A DNA stretch of 49,613 nt, from NCBI GenBank assembly GCA_944320865.1, contig CALUJC010000024.1:1-49613 (forward strand), given 5' to 3'. Positions 19,617 through 28,241 of the stretch are shown in pieces. Source of the DNA: an uncultured Bacteroides sp. GTDB taxonomy: Bacteria > Bacteroidota > Bacteroidia > Bacteroidales > Bacteroidaceae. Numbering within the stretch: the stretch's first letter is position 1; every line of letters begins with the position of its first letter. The notes beneath the pieces were generated by a model. The model did not search any database and was not told where the DNA came from. It was given only the letters and a program-made list of their open reading frames with translations. Both the position numbers and the translations under genes were made by a program.

Positions 19617-20711
19617 TTACTTCAGTGCCCCGGCCACAGCCTCCTGAATCTCGTCGCCATGCAGGCCGCGTGCCAGGATGGTGCCGTCGCCGCCTATCAG
19701 CACGGTGTGGGGAATGCTGCTCACGGCATACAACTTGGCACCTTCGCAGTTCCAGTATTTCAAGTCGGACATCTGCGGCCAGGTGATGCCCAGGTCTTTG
19801 ATGCCTTTCTTCCACGACTCGGCGTCGCGGTCGAGGGATACGCCTACTATCTCGAAGTTCTTGTTCTTATATTTGGCGTATGTGTCGATGAGGTTGGGCA
19901 TCTCGCGACGGCAAGGACCGCACCAGCTGGCCCAGAAGTCTACGAGCACCACTTTGCCCTGGCCGGCGTAGTCGGACAGTTTCACCTGCTTGCCGTCGGG
20001 CGTCTGCATCTCGAAGTCGGTGAACTTCTGGCCCACGGCGGTAGCCTTCATCTTCTCCACGTTCTCCTTGATTTTGACGATGGTTTCATCGTTGCTGTAG
20101 GCAGCGGGTATTTGCGGCATCAGCGGGTCGAGCTCGTCGATGTCCATCTGGTAGTAGTTTTGCTTGAGCAGATGGATGCCGGCGGCGTTGGTAATGTTTT
20201 GCTTGATGCCGTCCTTCATGGCGTCCATCACCTGCTCCTGCAGGTCTTCCATGGTTTCGGCCTTGGCTTCCCGCTGTTCGGGGGTAAGGGTAGTGTCGGC
20301 CATCTGCTCGTAGATGTCGGCCATCTGGCTGCTCAAGGCATTTACTTGGTTGCGGATGGCCTGGTAGGCGTCGTTGTTGGGCGTGCCGGTGATGCTGCTG
20401 CCTTCTTCGCGCAGATCGGCCTTGATGTCGCCGTTCTCCAGGAAGAAGTCTGCCGCCAGGGTGCAATGGTCGGGGGCGTGCAGGGTGAGGTAGCGCACCT
20501 GGGCCGTGTCTTGCGTGCCCTTCAGGCTGAAGGCTCCGCCCTTCACGATGGCGGTGGCCAGGCTGACGGGCATGCGTCCGTCCATCATTACGAGGTGGAT
20601 GGTGTCGCCGTCCTTCGCACCTTCCACGGTGCCGCTCACGGTGTAACCTTGGTTACCGCTACAGGCTGCGAAGATGGCGGCCGTAGCAAAGAGGTAGATA
20701 ACTTTTTTCAT
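19617..20711 (-). CDS. TlpA-like thiol-disulfide lipoprotein with DUF4369 domain
   Basis: Lipoprotein of 364 residues: hydrophobic signal at 3-15 and lipobox FAACSG. The N-terminal region (about 20-120) is DUF4369-like, a helical linker follows, and residues about 225-364 are a thioredoxin fold with WCGPC (Cys264, Cys267) in DFWASWCGPC. Such proteins reduce or exchange disulfides in the periplasm. The start at 20711 (MKKVIYLF) gives a proper signal peptide; the frame is open further but unlike a signal. Its promoter overlaps that of the divergent collagen-like gene. Confidence 0.9.
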   Translation of the reverse strand: MKKVIYLFATAAIFAACSGNQGYTVSGTVEGAKDGDTIHLVMMDGRMPVSLATAIVKGGAFSLKGTQDTAQVRYLTLHAPDHCTLAADFFLENGDIKADLREEGSSITGTPNNDAYQAIRNQVNALSSQMADIYEQMADTTLTPEQREAKAETMEDLQEQVMDAMKDGIKQNITNAAGIHLLKQNYYQMDIDELDPLMPQIPAAYSNDETIVKIKENVEKMKATAVGQKFTDFEMQTPDGKQVKLSDYAGQGKVVLVDFWASWCGPCRREMPNLIDTYAKYKNKNFEIVGVSLDRDAESWKKGIKDLGITWPQMSDLKYWNCEGAKLYAVSSIPHTVLIGGDGTILARGLHGDEIQEAVAGALK

Positions 20712-20740
20712 TACTTTCTTTATTTTGGGTTGAAAACTGG

Positions 20741-20781
20741 GCAAAGGTAGGCAATATCGTTGATTTTTATGCTACCTTTGC
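20741..20781. promoter_or_regulatory. Overlapping divergent promoters
   Basis: CAAAGGTA at 20742-20749 is a minus-strand TACCTTTG box for the TlpA-like gene, and TACCTTTG at 20773-20780 serves the collagen-like gene. With one flanking base on each side they form a perfect 10-bp inverted repeat (20741-20750, 20772-20781). Only 23 nt separate the boxes, so each -33 region falls on the other's -7 box. Confidence 0.7.
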
Positions 20782-20805
20782 GAAGAAATCTAAAACAAAG
20801 GCAAT

Positions 20806-23121
20806 ATGAATGCGCGTCGATTGAAGAAGGGGAATTTCACCCCCCCCTATTTAAGAAAGTTTAACTATCTCATCCTCATCTTCGTAGGTTTCCTATTCTC
20901 CTGCCAGGACGACTACGACGACACTGCCCTGTGGGACACGGTGAACAACCTGGAAGAACGCCTCTCTGCCCTCGAAGAGTGGCAACAGGAAACAAACCAC
21001 AACATCCAATCCCTTTACGAACTTATCAACACCACGGACTACATCACCTCCGTCACACCCTTGGTGGAAGGCGGCGTGGAGGTGGGCTACACCATCACCT
21101 TCCTGCACAGTGACCCCATCACCATCTATCATGGCAAGAAAGGCGACAAGGGGGACAAAGGCGACCAGGGAGAACAAGGAGAACAGGGTGAACAAGGCGA
21201 GAAGGGCGAGCAAGGCGACCCCGGACAGGACGGTGCCGACGGCCAAGACGGCTACACCCCGCAGATAGGCTTGACAAAGGGAGAGGACGGCAACTGGTAC
21301 TGGACGCTGGACGGCCAGCTGATGACCGATGGGGAAAACAACCCCATCCGTGCCAACGGACTGGACGGCGAAGATGGTGCCGACGGCGAAGACGGTGCAC
21401 CCGGTGCTGACGGTGAAGATGGTGCCGATGGAAAGCCCGGAGCAGACGGCGAAGATGGTGCTCCCGGTCAGGATGGTGAAGACGGTGCTCCCGCCCCCAC
21501 GCCGCAAATCAAGCTGGGGCGCACCATAGACAGTGGTACTTGCTACGGCCTCGACGGCAGGGTGCAAAGCAGCCCCGACAACACTGCCTGGTACCTCAGC
21601 GTGGACGGCGGACTGACGTGGTACCGCATCACCGGCGACAAGGGTGAACAAGGCGAACAAGGAGAACAAGGAGAACAGGGCGAACAAGGCGAGCAAGGCG
21701 AACAAGGCGAACAAGGCATACAAGGCGAGCAAGGCGACTCCATGTTCGCCGAAGCCCCCGAACTCTCCGAAGACGGCACGCACTACATCTTCACCCTGGC
21801 CGATGGCGACGACAACCCCGACAACAACCCCACCATCGAAGTATCCGCCTACCAACCCATCGCCATCGAAGGCACCGGCATAACCACCGAATCGGGCGCC
21901 ATGGGACTGATTCCCGGCGAAGAGACCACCATCCAACTGACTTACGACGCAGATAACTACACCGCCCTCGTGGCGCAGATAACCTCCAAGGGTGCTGACG
22001 GCAACCACACCTACACCGACTTCGACACCCGCAGCACAGGGGATGGCTGGAGCGTGGCAACCGACTTCGACCAGCAGACCGTAACCATCACCGCCCCCGC
22101 CACTGGAGGAAGCCAGGCATTGCTCAGCATCTCCCTCCTCCGCGCGAACGGCAGCCAGGTAAACACCTTGCGGGTGGTAGAGGCTGCAACGGACACGGTG
22201 GACGAGGAGACCGGCGCTTACACCGTCTACACCGCCGATGGCCTGCTGGCATGGAACGTAGCCGCACAAAGCAACCTCTCGCTGAACTGCACCCTTGCCG
22301 CCGACATCACCCTGCCCGACCCTGCAGAAACCGGCGGAAGCAACTGGACACCGATAGGAAATAGAGATTATCACTATACCGGCACCTTCGACGGCGCAGG
22401 GCATACCATCAGCAATCTGCAAATTACAAACCCTGAGGACGTTCAGAGCATCGGTCTGTTTGGCTTTGTTGGTGCAGGTGGCACGATTGAAAACTGCCAT
22501 GTGGAAGGCGCCATTACATCATCCTCTAATTTTGTAGGAGGTATTGCCGGATACAATGAAGGTACGATACAGGCCTGTTCCTCTTCGGCCACGGTTAGTG
22601 GTGATTTCTATGTAGGAGGTATTGCCGGATACAGCAATGGTGGCAGTATACAGGCCTGCTCCTCTTCGGCCACGGTTAGTGGTAGCAGCAATGTGGGAGG
22701 TATTGCCGGATACAACGGACTTGGCAGCATACAGGCCTGTTCCTCTTCGGCCACGGTTAGTGGAAACTCCAGGGTGGGGGGAATAGTAGGGGCTCAGCAA
22801 GAGAGGGGGACGATACTGTCCTGCTATGCAACAGGGACGGTCACAACAGGAACTGAAGTGGGCGCCGTAGCAGGGCTGAATTATGGTCACTCTACTATTA
22901 CCGCCTGTTATTGGAGCGGGGATACCACAAAAGGTGTGGGCAGTAAAGGAGAAGGTGCCACAAGTGAAGACCACAAGGTAGGTGATACAGACATCACCTG
23001 GCAGACGGCGATGGAAGCCATGAACAACGCCCTCTCCAGCACAGCCTACCAATGGAAGATGAACGAGGACACAGATAAGGACGCCTTCCCCTTGGTAATA
23101 GCGTCATCGGAAGGCAACTAA
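20806..23121 (+). CDS. Surface lipoprotein with collagen-like and GLUG repeats
   Basis: A lipoprotein signal ends at Cys33 (lipobox LFSC), followed by QDDYDD, resembling the acidic surface-export signal of Bacteroidetes lipoproteins. Then: a short coiled coil (about 45-75), a DUF4988-like region, and three Gly-X-Y blocks (about 110-149, 185-229 and 277-312, the last nearly pure GEQ) separated by two similar small domains. After them come a beta-sandwich region (about 315-465) and a GLUG-repeat stretch (about 540-690), whose repeats contain VGGIAGY and CSSSATVSG. The build suggests a stalk projecting a C-terminal beta-solenoid from the cell, possibly for adhesion; the ligand is unknown. 771 residues. 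Confidence 0.85.
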   Translation: MNARRLKKGNFTPPYLRKFNYLILIFVGFLFSCQDDYDDTALWDTVNNLEERLSALEEWQQETNHNIQSLYELINTTDYITSVTPLVEGGVEVGYTITFLHSDPITIYHGKKGDKGDKGDQGEQGEQGEQGEKGEQGDPGQDGADGQDGYTPQIGLTKGEDGNWYWTLDGQLMTDGENNPIRANGLDGEDGADGEDGAPGADGEDGADGKPGADGEDGAPGQDGEDGAPAPTPQIKLGRTIDSGTCYGLDGRVQSSPDNTAWYLSVDGGLTWYRITGDKGEQGEQGEQGEQGEQGEQGEQGEQGIQGEQGDSMFAEAPELSEDGTHYIFTLADGDDNPDNNPTIEVSAYQPIAIEGTGITTESGAMGLIPGEETTIQLTYDADNYTALVAQITSKGADGNHTYTDFDTRSTGDGWSVATDFDQQTVTITAPATGGSQALLSISLLRANGSQVNTLRVVEAATDTVDEETGAYTVYTADGLLAWNVAAQSNLSLNCTLAADITLPDPAETGGSNWTPIGNRDYHYTGTFDGAGHTISNLQITNPEDVQSIGLFGFVGAGGTIENCHVEGAITSSSNFVGGIAGYNEGTIQACSSSATVSGDFYVGGIAGYSNGGSIQACSSSATVSGSSNVGGIAGYNGLGSIQACSSSATVSGNSRVGGIVGAQQERGTILSCYATGTVTTGTEVGAVAGLNYGHSTITACYWSGDTTKGVGSKGEGATSEDHKVGDTDITWQTAMEAMNNALSSTAYQWKMNEDTDKDAFPLVIASSEGN
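21634..21738 (+). repeat. 9-nt coding repeat for Gly-Glu-Gln triplets
   Basis: Third collagen-like block: about eight consecutive GEQ codon triplets written as variants of GGCGAACAA. The near-identical 9-nt units are prone to copy-number change. Confidence 0.85.
22570..22812 (+). repeat. 81-nt coding repeat (GLUG units, 3 copies)
   Basis: Units start at 22570, 22651 and 22732, each beginning CAGGCCTG and continuing with a 32-nt block almost identical between copies. The exact 81-nt spacing (27 codons) and DNA-level identity point to recent in-frame duplication or gene conversion. Confidence 0.88.
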
Positions 23122-23134
23122 GAGCCTGCCCGAA

Positions 23135-23250
23135 TCGAGGTCTTGACCTCGGCGGCATCGACCTCTTGACCTCGGTGTCAGTGACCTCTAGAGGTCGACA
23201 GCATTGACCTCTAGAGCTCAGTAAGGCCGACCTCTAGACCTCGATTCGAC
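23135..23250 (+). repeat. Palindromic tandem array 2 (5 x 23-24 nt)
   Basis: Five units start at 23135, 23158, 23182, 23205 and 23228. The array contains eight GACCTC and two GAGGTC copies; the third unit has the perfect 14-nt palindrome GACCTCTAGAGGTC (23183-23196). The outer ends, 23131-23142 and 23237-23248, are exact reverse complements, so the whole array can also fold as one large stem. It ends 57 nt before the start of a HU-like gene. Confidence 0.9.
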
Positions 23251-23294
23251 CAAGCATATAACCTAATTTGATTCACGATTTTATTCATTTTAAA

Positions 23295-23302
23295 AAGGAG
23301 GT
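23295..23302 (+). promoter_or_regulatory. Strong Shine-Dalgarno site of the HU-like gene
   Basis: AAGGAGGT, five nt before ATG 23307 (counted from GGAGG). A full match to the 16S tail is rare in this phylum, and it fixes the start codon. Confidence 0.75.
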
Positions 23303-23306
23303 ATTT

Positions 23307-23816
23307 ATGGGATTAAAATGTAAAGTGTATGAAAAAGGCAGCGACCCCCGGGACAAGTCTGCCCCCAAGAAATGGTACGGCACTACGCAGAGCGAGACCC
23401 CGCTCAGCGGCAAGGCCATGACCAAGGCGGCCACCCAGAACACCACGCTGGCGCCCATCGAGCTGGAGGCCGCGCTCGACCTGCTGGGCAACTTCATCCC
23501 TCAGCAACTGCTGCAGGGCCACACCGTCACGCTGCCCGGGCTGGGCTACTTCCGCCTCACCTTCAAGAGCAAGGGGGCCGACACGGTGCAGGAGTTCAAC
23601 GCCAAGGAGATGATTTACGACGTGCGCCCCGTCTTTGTGCCCTCCAAGGAGCTGCGCGACCGCATCCGCCAGAACATCGAGTTTGAGGACGGCGGCGTCA
23701 TCAAGGACGGCATCAGCTACGCCACCCGTGCCGACTTCTACCAGGCCACCGGCCAGGGAGGCACGGCCACTACGCCCGGTACGGGCGAGGACGACGGGGA
23801 CCACCAGCTGGGGTAA
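23307..23816 (+). CDS. HU-like DNA-binding protein
   Basis: 169 residues; belongs to the long HU/IHF-like proteins of Bacteroidetes. After an N-terminal extension (1 to about 45), residues about 45-125 show the HU pattern: helices, then a beta arm around TVTLPGLGYFRLTFKSKG. The tail is low-complexity (Gly/Thr/Asp). In many Bacteroides such genes precede a tiny smalltalk protein and an amidase; neither is present here. Codons are strongly G/C-ended compared with the ATPase genes. Translation starts from an unusually strong Shine-Dalgarno site and the gene is directly preceded by array 2. DNA binding is inferred from the fold. Confidence 0.8.
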   Translation: MGLKCKVYEKGSDPRDKSAPKKWYGTTQSETPLSGKAMTKAATQNTTLAPIELEAALDLLGNFIPQQLLQGHTVTLPGLGYFRLTFKSKGADTVQEFNAKEMIYDVRPVFVPSKELRDRIRQNIEFEDGGVIKDGISYATRADFYQATGQGGTATTPGTGEDDGDHQLG

Positions 23817-23875
23817 GTGGTAAGTATTAAGTATTAGTGATGAGGTATTAAGTATGTGTTAAGCCCTCATCTTCT

Positions 23876-23956
23876 CTGTCATTCTGAGCGCGAGCGAAGA
23901 ATCTCCTGCCAATATCCTGCTTGTAGGAGATTCTTCGCTCGCGCTCAGAATGACAG
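23876..23956. repeat. Perfect 32-bp hairpin repeat, copy A
   Basis: Arms 23876-23907 and 23925-23956 are exact reverse complements, with a 17-nt loop. The arm begins CTGTCATTCTGAGCG. A related but different copy lies at 36837-36920. No T-run follows, and a separate terminator exists for rpsP, so this is a dispersed palindromic element and not simply a terminator. Confidence 0.92.
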
Positions 23957-23988
23957 GGCAAATGAAGGATTGAAGAGGCTCTTCGTGG

Positions 23989-24036
23989 TTATAATGAAAA
24001 ATCCCCTCTGCACTCTGTTGTGTGTGCGGAGGGGAT
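23989..24036 (-). terminator. Terminator of rpsP
   Basis: Arms 24001-24013 and 24024-24036 pair over 13 positions (one G-U). On the minus strand the stem is followed by TTTTTCATTATAA. Confidence 0.8.
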
Positions 24037-24080
24037 TTCCGTTAGTTTTAATCCTTATGTTGAAGAAGGTGTCCTGTGCC

Positions 24081-24638
24081 TTATTCTGCGGCAGGTGCTT
24101 CTTCGGTGGCAGGTGCTTCGGCTTCAGCAGCTTCTTCTTTTGCAGCTTCGGCTTCGGCGGCTGCCTTGGCTGCCTCTTCGGCAGCTTTCTTTTCGGCCAG
24201 GGCTTTGGCCTTTTCTTCGTTCACTTTCTTTTCAGCCTCCAGGCGTGCCTTGGCTTCTGCGCGCTTGGCTTCGTCGTTCTTAGCCTTCAAGGCAGCCAGT
24301 CCGCTCTGCTTGTTGTTCTTCCAAGCCTCGAACTTGGCTTCGGCTTCTGCTTCGCCAAAGGCCCCTTTTGCCACGCCGCCCAGCAGGTGCTTCTTCATGT
24401 AGACGCCTTCGCGGGAGAGGATGTTGCGGGCAGTGTCGGTGGGCTGTGCGCCTGTCATAACCCAGTACAGGGCGCGGTCGAACTTCAAATCTACTGTGGC
24501 AGGGTCGGTGTTGGGGTTATAAGTACCGATCTTCTCAATAAACTTACCATCACGTGGTGCTCTTGCATCTGCAATGACGATGGAGTAGAAGGCGTAGCCC
24601 TTGCGTCCATGACGTTGCAATCTGATTTTTGTTGCCAT
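24081..24638 (-). CDS. rpsP: Ribosomal protein S16 (bS16) with long acidic/alanine tail
   Basis: Component of the 30S subunit, assembling early on 16S rRNA. Residues 1 to about 85 are the S16 core (starts [18 protein letters not shown]). The protein runs to 185 residues, about twice the usual length: from about residue 95 a charged helix rich in Ala, Glu and Lys continues to the end and finishes with an Ala/Glu/Pro-rich stretch. Extended S16 is known in Bacteroidetes. Single gene with its own -7 box (24701-24708) and terminator. Confidence 0.96.
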   Translation of the reverse strand: MATKIRLQRHGRKGYAFYSIVIADARAPRDGKFIEKIGTYNPNTDPATVDLKFDRALYWVMTGAQPTDTARNILSREGVYMKKHLLGGVAKGAFGEAEAEAKFEAWKNNKQSGLAALKAKNDEAKRAEAKARLEAEKKVNEEKAKALAEKKAAEEAAKAAAEAEAAKEEAAEAEAPATEEAPAAE

Positions 24639-24700
24639 TTACTTTAACTTTTTGTTTTAATGAATGATTTGAATAATGCTACTATCTCGTAATAGCGGCG

Positions 24701-24708
24701 CAAAGGTA
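24701..24708 (-). promoter_or_regulatory. Promoter -7 box for rpsP
   Basis: Minus-strand TACCTTTG, 62 nt before the rpsP start. Confidence 0.6.
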
Positions 24709-24740
24709 GGGCTTTTTCTTGGAACAGGCAAGACTACAGG

Positions 24741-24866
24741 CATTTTTCATCCGCAGATGACGCAGATGACGCGGATTTTATTTTATATTTTCTCTACTTA
24801 TGACAAGTACGTGGGCAAAGCCCCTTAATAATCTGTGTCATCTGCGTCATCTGCGGATGAAAAATG
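24741..24866. repeat. Perfect 30-bp inverted repeat overlapping a gene end
   Basis: Arms 24741-24770 and 24837-24866 are exact reverse complements, separated by 66 nt. Each arm itself contains a short direct repeat (GCAGATGAC). The right arm lies inside the methyltransferase gene and encodes part of its C-terminal tail. Confidence 0.92.
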
Positions 24867-25670
24867 TTCCTGCCGCCCCAGCTCCCAGAAGGCCACGGCC
24901 GATGCGGCGGCCACGTTGAGCGAGTCCACGCCGTGGGCCATGGGGATGCGCACCACGTAGTCGGCCTCGCTGATGGTGGAGTGGGGCAGTCCGTCGCCCT
25001 CGGTGCCCATCACGATGGCCAGGCGGGGTTCTGCCTTCAGTGCGGGCAGGTCCAGGGGGACGGAATCGTCGGTCAGCGCCATGGCTGCCAGGCGGAAGCC
25101 CAGGGGGTGCAGGGCGGCGGTGAGCGGGGCGGCTATCCACGTCCACGGCAGCAGGAACACCGAGCCCATGGACACGCGCACGGCGCGGCGGTTCAGCGGG
25201 TCGCATGAGTCGGGTGTCAGCAGCACGGCGTCAATGCCCAGCGCCGCCGCCGAGCGGAAGATGGCGCCGATGTTCGTGCTGTCCACTACACCATTTATTA
25301 TTACTATACGCCGGGCATCCCGGCACACTTGCTCCACGTCGGGCAGCGGCTTCCGCCGCATGGCGCAGAGCACGCCGCGTGTCAGGGTGTAGCCGGTGAG
25401 GCGGGCCAGCAGTTCCCTCTCACCTGTGTAAACCGGGATGCCGGGGCAGCGGGCCAGGATGTCGGCGGCATCGCCTGCCAGATGTTTCCGTTCGCACAGC
25501 AGGGACAAGGGTTCGTATCCCGCATCGAGCGCCACGCGGATTACCTTCGGGCTCTCGGCGATGAACAGGCCCTTGTCGGGCTCAAGGCGGTTGCGCAGTT
25601 GGGCTTCGGTCAGCGTGCTGAACACGTCAGCCCCGGGTTGGTGGAGTGAGGTGAGTTCAATTGTCGGCAT
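24825..25670 (-). CDS. SPOUT (TrmH/SpoU-type) RNA 2'-O-methyltransferase
   Basis: S-adenosylmethionine-dependent methyltransferase of the knotted SPOUT class acting on rRNA or tRNA; the target cannot be read from sequence. 281 residues from ATG 25670 (MPTIELTSLHQ). The N-terminal substrate-binding part is about 1-105. Motif 1 is STNIGAIFRSAAALG (Asn133, Gly135, Arg139), motif 2 IVMGTEGDGLP (219-229), motif 3 IPMAHGVDSLNVAAASAVAF. An earlier ATG at 25703 would overlap ispE by 8 nt. The last residues (SSADDADDTDY) are encoded by a palindromic repeat. It is downstream of ispE in the same transcription unit. Confidence 0.9.
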   Translation of the reverse strand: MPTIELTSLHQPGADVFSTLTEAQLRNRLEPDKGLFIAESPKVIRVALDAGYEPLSLLCERKHLAGDAADILARCPGIPVYTGERELLARLTGYTLTRGVLCAMRRKPLPDVEQVCRDARRIVIINGVVDSTNIGAIFRSAAALGIDAVLLTPDSCDPLNRRAVRVSMGSVFLLPWTWIAAPLTAALHPLGFRLAAMALTDDSVPLDLPALKAEPRLAIVMGTEGDGLPHSTISEADYVVRIPMAHGVDSLNVAAASAVAFWELGRQEHFSSADDADDTDY

Positions 25671-25695
25671 AGTACAACTGGTTTGGTGGGTTAGG

Positions 25696-26529
25696 TCATC
25701 CACGCAGCTGGCCTTGGTAGGCTAGCGCGCTGGCGTTGAAAAGCTGGCAGAAGCCTTCTACTTGGCTCTTAAACAGGCCATATACCGACGACCCCGAGCC
25801 GCTCATCGAGGCATAGACGGCCCCCAGGCGGTAAAGCTCTTGCTTGATGTCGGCAATGGCGGGGAATTGCGGGAACACGCTTTCTTCAAAGTCGTTTACT
25901 ATCAGTTCCTTCCACTCTTCCACCGGTTGGAGCACTGCTTCTTTCAACGATATTTCCGGGCGCTTGGGAGAGACACGGGCAAAAGCGTCACGGGTGGATA
26001 CAAAGATGTCAGGTTTTACAATTCCTATCCAGTAACCTTCCAGCGAGATGTTGAGGGGGGTGAACACGTTGCCTATCCCTTCGGCAAAGGTGGGGCGGTT
26101 GTTGATGAAGAAAGCACAATCGGCCCCCAACCTTGCAGCATAGGCTTCCAGTTGCTCGCGTGACAGGTGAAGCGCGAAGTGCTTGTCCAGCATTTTCAGC
26201 ATAAAGGCCGCGTCTGCCGAACCTCCTCCCAGCCCTGCACCGGACGGGATGTGCTTGTACAGGTGGATGTCGATGGGCGGAAGGTGGAAATCCTTATCCA
26301 GCAAGCGGTAAGCCTTTACCACGAGATTATCGTCCGCATTGCCGCCGATGGCCATGCCGCTCTGTTTCAAGTGGCATTTCCCGCCTTCCGCATCCTTTCG
26401 CCCGGTAATTTCCAAGGCATCTTCTATGGGCACGGGGTAAAACACGGTTTCCAGGTTATGGTATCCGTCGGGACGTTTCTCCACGATGTTCAGTCCCAGG
26501 TTTATTTTAGCGTTCGGAAAAGTAATCAT
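25696..26529 (-). CDS. ispE: 4-diphosphocytidyl-2-C-methyl-D-erythritol kinase
   Basis: GHMP kinase of the non-mevalonate isoprenoid pathway; phosphorylates CDP-methylerythritol. 277 residues, normal length. The N-terminus [15 protein letters not shown] and the ATP loop [15 protein letters not shown] are intact, as is the C-terminal [11 protein letters not shown] motif. It is followed by the SPOUT methyltransferase after 25 nt (or overlaps it if the earlier start is used) and preceded by a small YgbA-like gene 22 nt upstream. Confidence 0.95.
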   Translation of the reverse strand: MITFPNAKINLGLNIVEKRPDGYHNLETVFYPVPIEDALEITGRKDAEGGKCHLKQSGMAIGGNADDNLVVKAYRLLDKDFHLPPIDIHLYKHIPSGAGLGGGSADAAFMLKMLDKHFALHLSREQLEAYAARLGADCAFFINNRPTFAEGIGNVFTPLNISLEGYWIGIVKPDIFVSTRDAFARVSPKRPEISLKEAVLQPVEEWKELIVNDFEESVFPQFPAIADIKQELYRLGAVYASMSGSGSSVYGLFKSQVEGFCQLFNASALAYQGQLRG

Positions 26530-26551
26530 AAGCTCTAATCATTATATTATA

Positions 26552-26878
26552 TTATAAGTATAAGGTATAAGGAAGCAGCCTTATTTCCCTCATCAAATGT
26601 CTTATTGCGATTACTGGATGGTATAACATCATTCTCGGACCCGACCAGCGCATGACGGTGCGGATGCGTTCCTGCATGTCTTTGCGGTAGCAGTGGACGG
26701 GGCATTGTCTACATGTGGGCTTATTGATGCCGAATTTGCATTTGTCGAGCCGCAGGAGAGCGTAGTCAAGGAGTTCGGAGCATTGCCCGCAGAGTTCTTT
26801 GTTATGCTCTTTATGCCGACAATACATTCGTATCATCAATTCCACACTATTCTTCTCTTCTGTTAAACGGTTGTGCAT
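26552..26878 (-). CDS. YgbA-like (nitrous-oxide-stimulated promoter family) protein
   Basis: Small soluble protein of 108 residues with many cysteines: Cys20, Cys30, Cys33, Cys47, Cys56, Cys59 and Cys63. The CGQC and CRQCPVHCY patterns are those of the YgbA family, first noted for response to nitrosative stress in enterobacteria; the molecular function is unclear and a metal or iron-sulfur site is plausible. The C-terminal half is basic and helical (MRWSGPRMMLYHP). Likely first gene of the transcript with ispE and the SPOUT gene. The 154-nt gap upstream contains no gene that I can see. Confidence 0.75.
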   Translation of the reverse strand: MHNRLTEEKNSVELMIRMYCRHKEHNKELCGQCSELLDYALLRLDKCKFGINKPTCRQCPVHCYRKDMQERIRTVMRWSGPRMMLYHPVIAIRHLMREIRLLPYTLYL

Positions 26879-27032
26879 CTGTATATATAGGTTGTGAGTT
26901 ATTCAGCCACTTTGGGGCTTTCCGTTCTCCCTTCCTGTTTTTATTCAACATAAGGCCGAGTAAGAATTAAACAGCCTTTTATGGAGGTGCGTCAAAATGC
27001 GAATCACCCCCAAGTGCATATATTTTTTTGTA

Positions 27033-28241
27033 TCAGAACGCTTCCGTGATGTTGAAATAGAATAGTGTCTGGTCGTTCACCGTATTCTTGCCCAAATCGA
27101 GGCGGACATTCATGCGAGGTTGGATTTCGATACGCAACCCAAGGCCGTAGTTGGGCAATACACCCTCTATCTTGACAGGGCTGGGGCCGATAAAGCCGCA
27201 ACCTGCCCATGCGGCAAATCCCAAGTGGCTAATGATGCGCTTCAGCCAGTTTTCTTTATCGGTGTTGAACATTTGGCGATATTCTGCTAAAACGATATGC
27301 GATGACTTGTCGCGGTATTGTCCTTGGTAATAGCCACGCAAGTCGAAAGGAGTACCCGTCAGTGAATATTGTGTCAAGGGAATGTCGCTGCCGAATACGT
27401 TTTTGGACTGGGCTGTCCAGGCGATGACTTTTCGATTGCCCACCGATTTATATTGGCGGTAATCCAGTTCCAAGCGGTAGAAGTTCTTGTTGCTTCCAAA
27501 TATCTTGTTGTACATCATGCCTCGAAAGTCCAGGTAGAGACCTTTGTAGGCGTTCGAGGGAATGTCGCGGCTGTCGTAGGTCAGCAGGAAGCCAATGCCT
27601 GAGCTGAAGTCCTTGTATCCGTTGGCATCGCCTCCGGCGGCGATATAGTTGGCATTATCACGTATGCCTTGAGCCGGTTTGGTGAAGTGGTCATACTTAA
27701 TGTCGATTTGCGGGCCGGCAAAGAAGTTGCTCTTGCCCAAACGGAATAGGAACCAAGGATTGATTTGCACGCCGCTATAGCGGTATTGGCTGGTGGATTC
27801 GCTACGCACATAGTCGCGGTTGGTGGTGTAGCCCACACCGTAGTAGTTCTCCATGGTGTTGATGTAGCTGAACTTGCCGAAGATGCGGAAGCGGTCATGA
27901 TTGAAGAATAGCTGAGGCTTGGAAAACAGGTTGATTCCTCCATTGAATATAAAAGCTATGTTGATAGGTACTACCGAGCGCTGGAGGGTGCTGTCCTTTG
28001 GTTGCATACTGAAAGTCATGAGTGCGCTTCCGCCTACTAACAGGCCGAAGTCGGGTGAGTAGCTGGGACCTCCCAGTATGTTGTAATGCAAATTGCGTTT
28101 GGCTACCCGTAATTTGCGGAGTTCTTTGGCACTTAACGTTGTGGTGGAGTCCTGCCGAAGTGTGTCGGTGTCCTGTTCTTGGGCTTGCAGGCAGGTGGCT
28201 ACCAAGATGCATGCAAAGATGCTCAATAAGATTTTTTTCAT
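27033..28241 (-). CDS. BamA/TamA-like outer-membrane beta-barrel protein
   Basis: 402 residues from ATG 28241 (MKKILLSIFACILV). A signal peptide ends near LQAQ. The rest has the alternating aromatic/hydrophobic pattern of a 16-strand barrel, contains DLRGYYQGQYRDK, which resembles the conserved (V/I)RG(F/Y) element of D15/BamA proteins, and ends with the C-terminal Phe expected for outer-membrane insertion. POTRA domains are absent, so it is a barrel-only family member. Substrate is unknown. The upstream minus-strand TTCCTTTG (28261-28268) is a poor -7 candidate. Confidence 0.8.
   Translation of the reverse strand: MKKILLSIFACILVATCLQAQEQDTDTLRQDSTTTLSAKELRKLRVAKRNLHYNILGGPSYSPDFGLLVGGSALMTFSMQPKDSTLQRSVVPINIAFIFNGGINLFSKPQLFFNHDRFRIFGKFSYINTMENYYGVGYTTNRDYVRSESTSQYRYSGVQINPWFLFRLGKSNFFAGPQIDIKYDHFTKPAQGIRDNANYIAAGGDANGYKDFSSGIGFLLTYDSRDIPSNAYKGLYLDFRGMMYNKIFGSNKNFYRLELDYRQYKSVGNRKVIAWTAQSKNVFGSDIPLTQYSLTGTPFDLRGYYQGQYRDKSSHIVLAEYRQMFNTDKENWLKRIISHLGFAAWAGCGFIGPSPVKIEGVLPNYGLGLRIEIQPRMNVRLDLGKNTVNDQTLFYFNITEAF

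Noticed and set aside
19659-20750. Long open frame on the plus strand opposite the TlpA-like gene
   Set aside because: It mirrors a gene with a lipoprotein signal and WCGPC motif; the translation has no family features and arises from G/C-rich third positions.
20893-22500. Long minus-strand frame opposite the collagen-like gene
   Set aside because: The Gly-X-Y repeat composition keeps the reverse frame open; its translation is low-complexity Leu/Phe/Ala runs.
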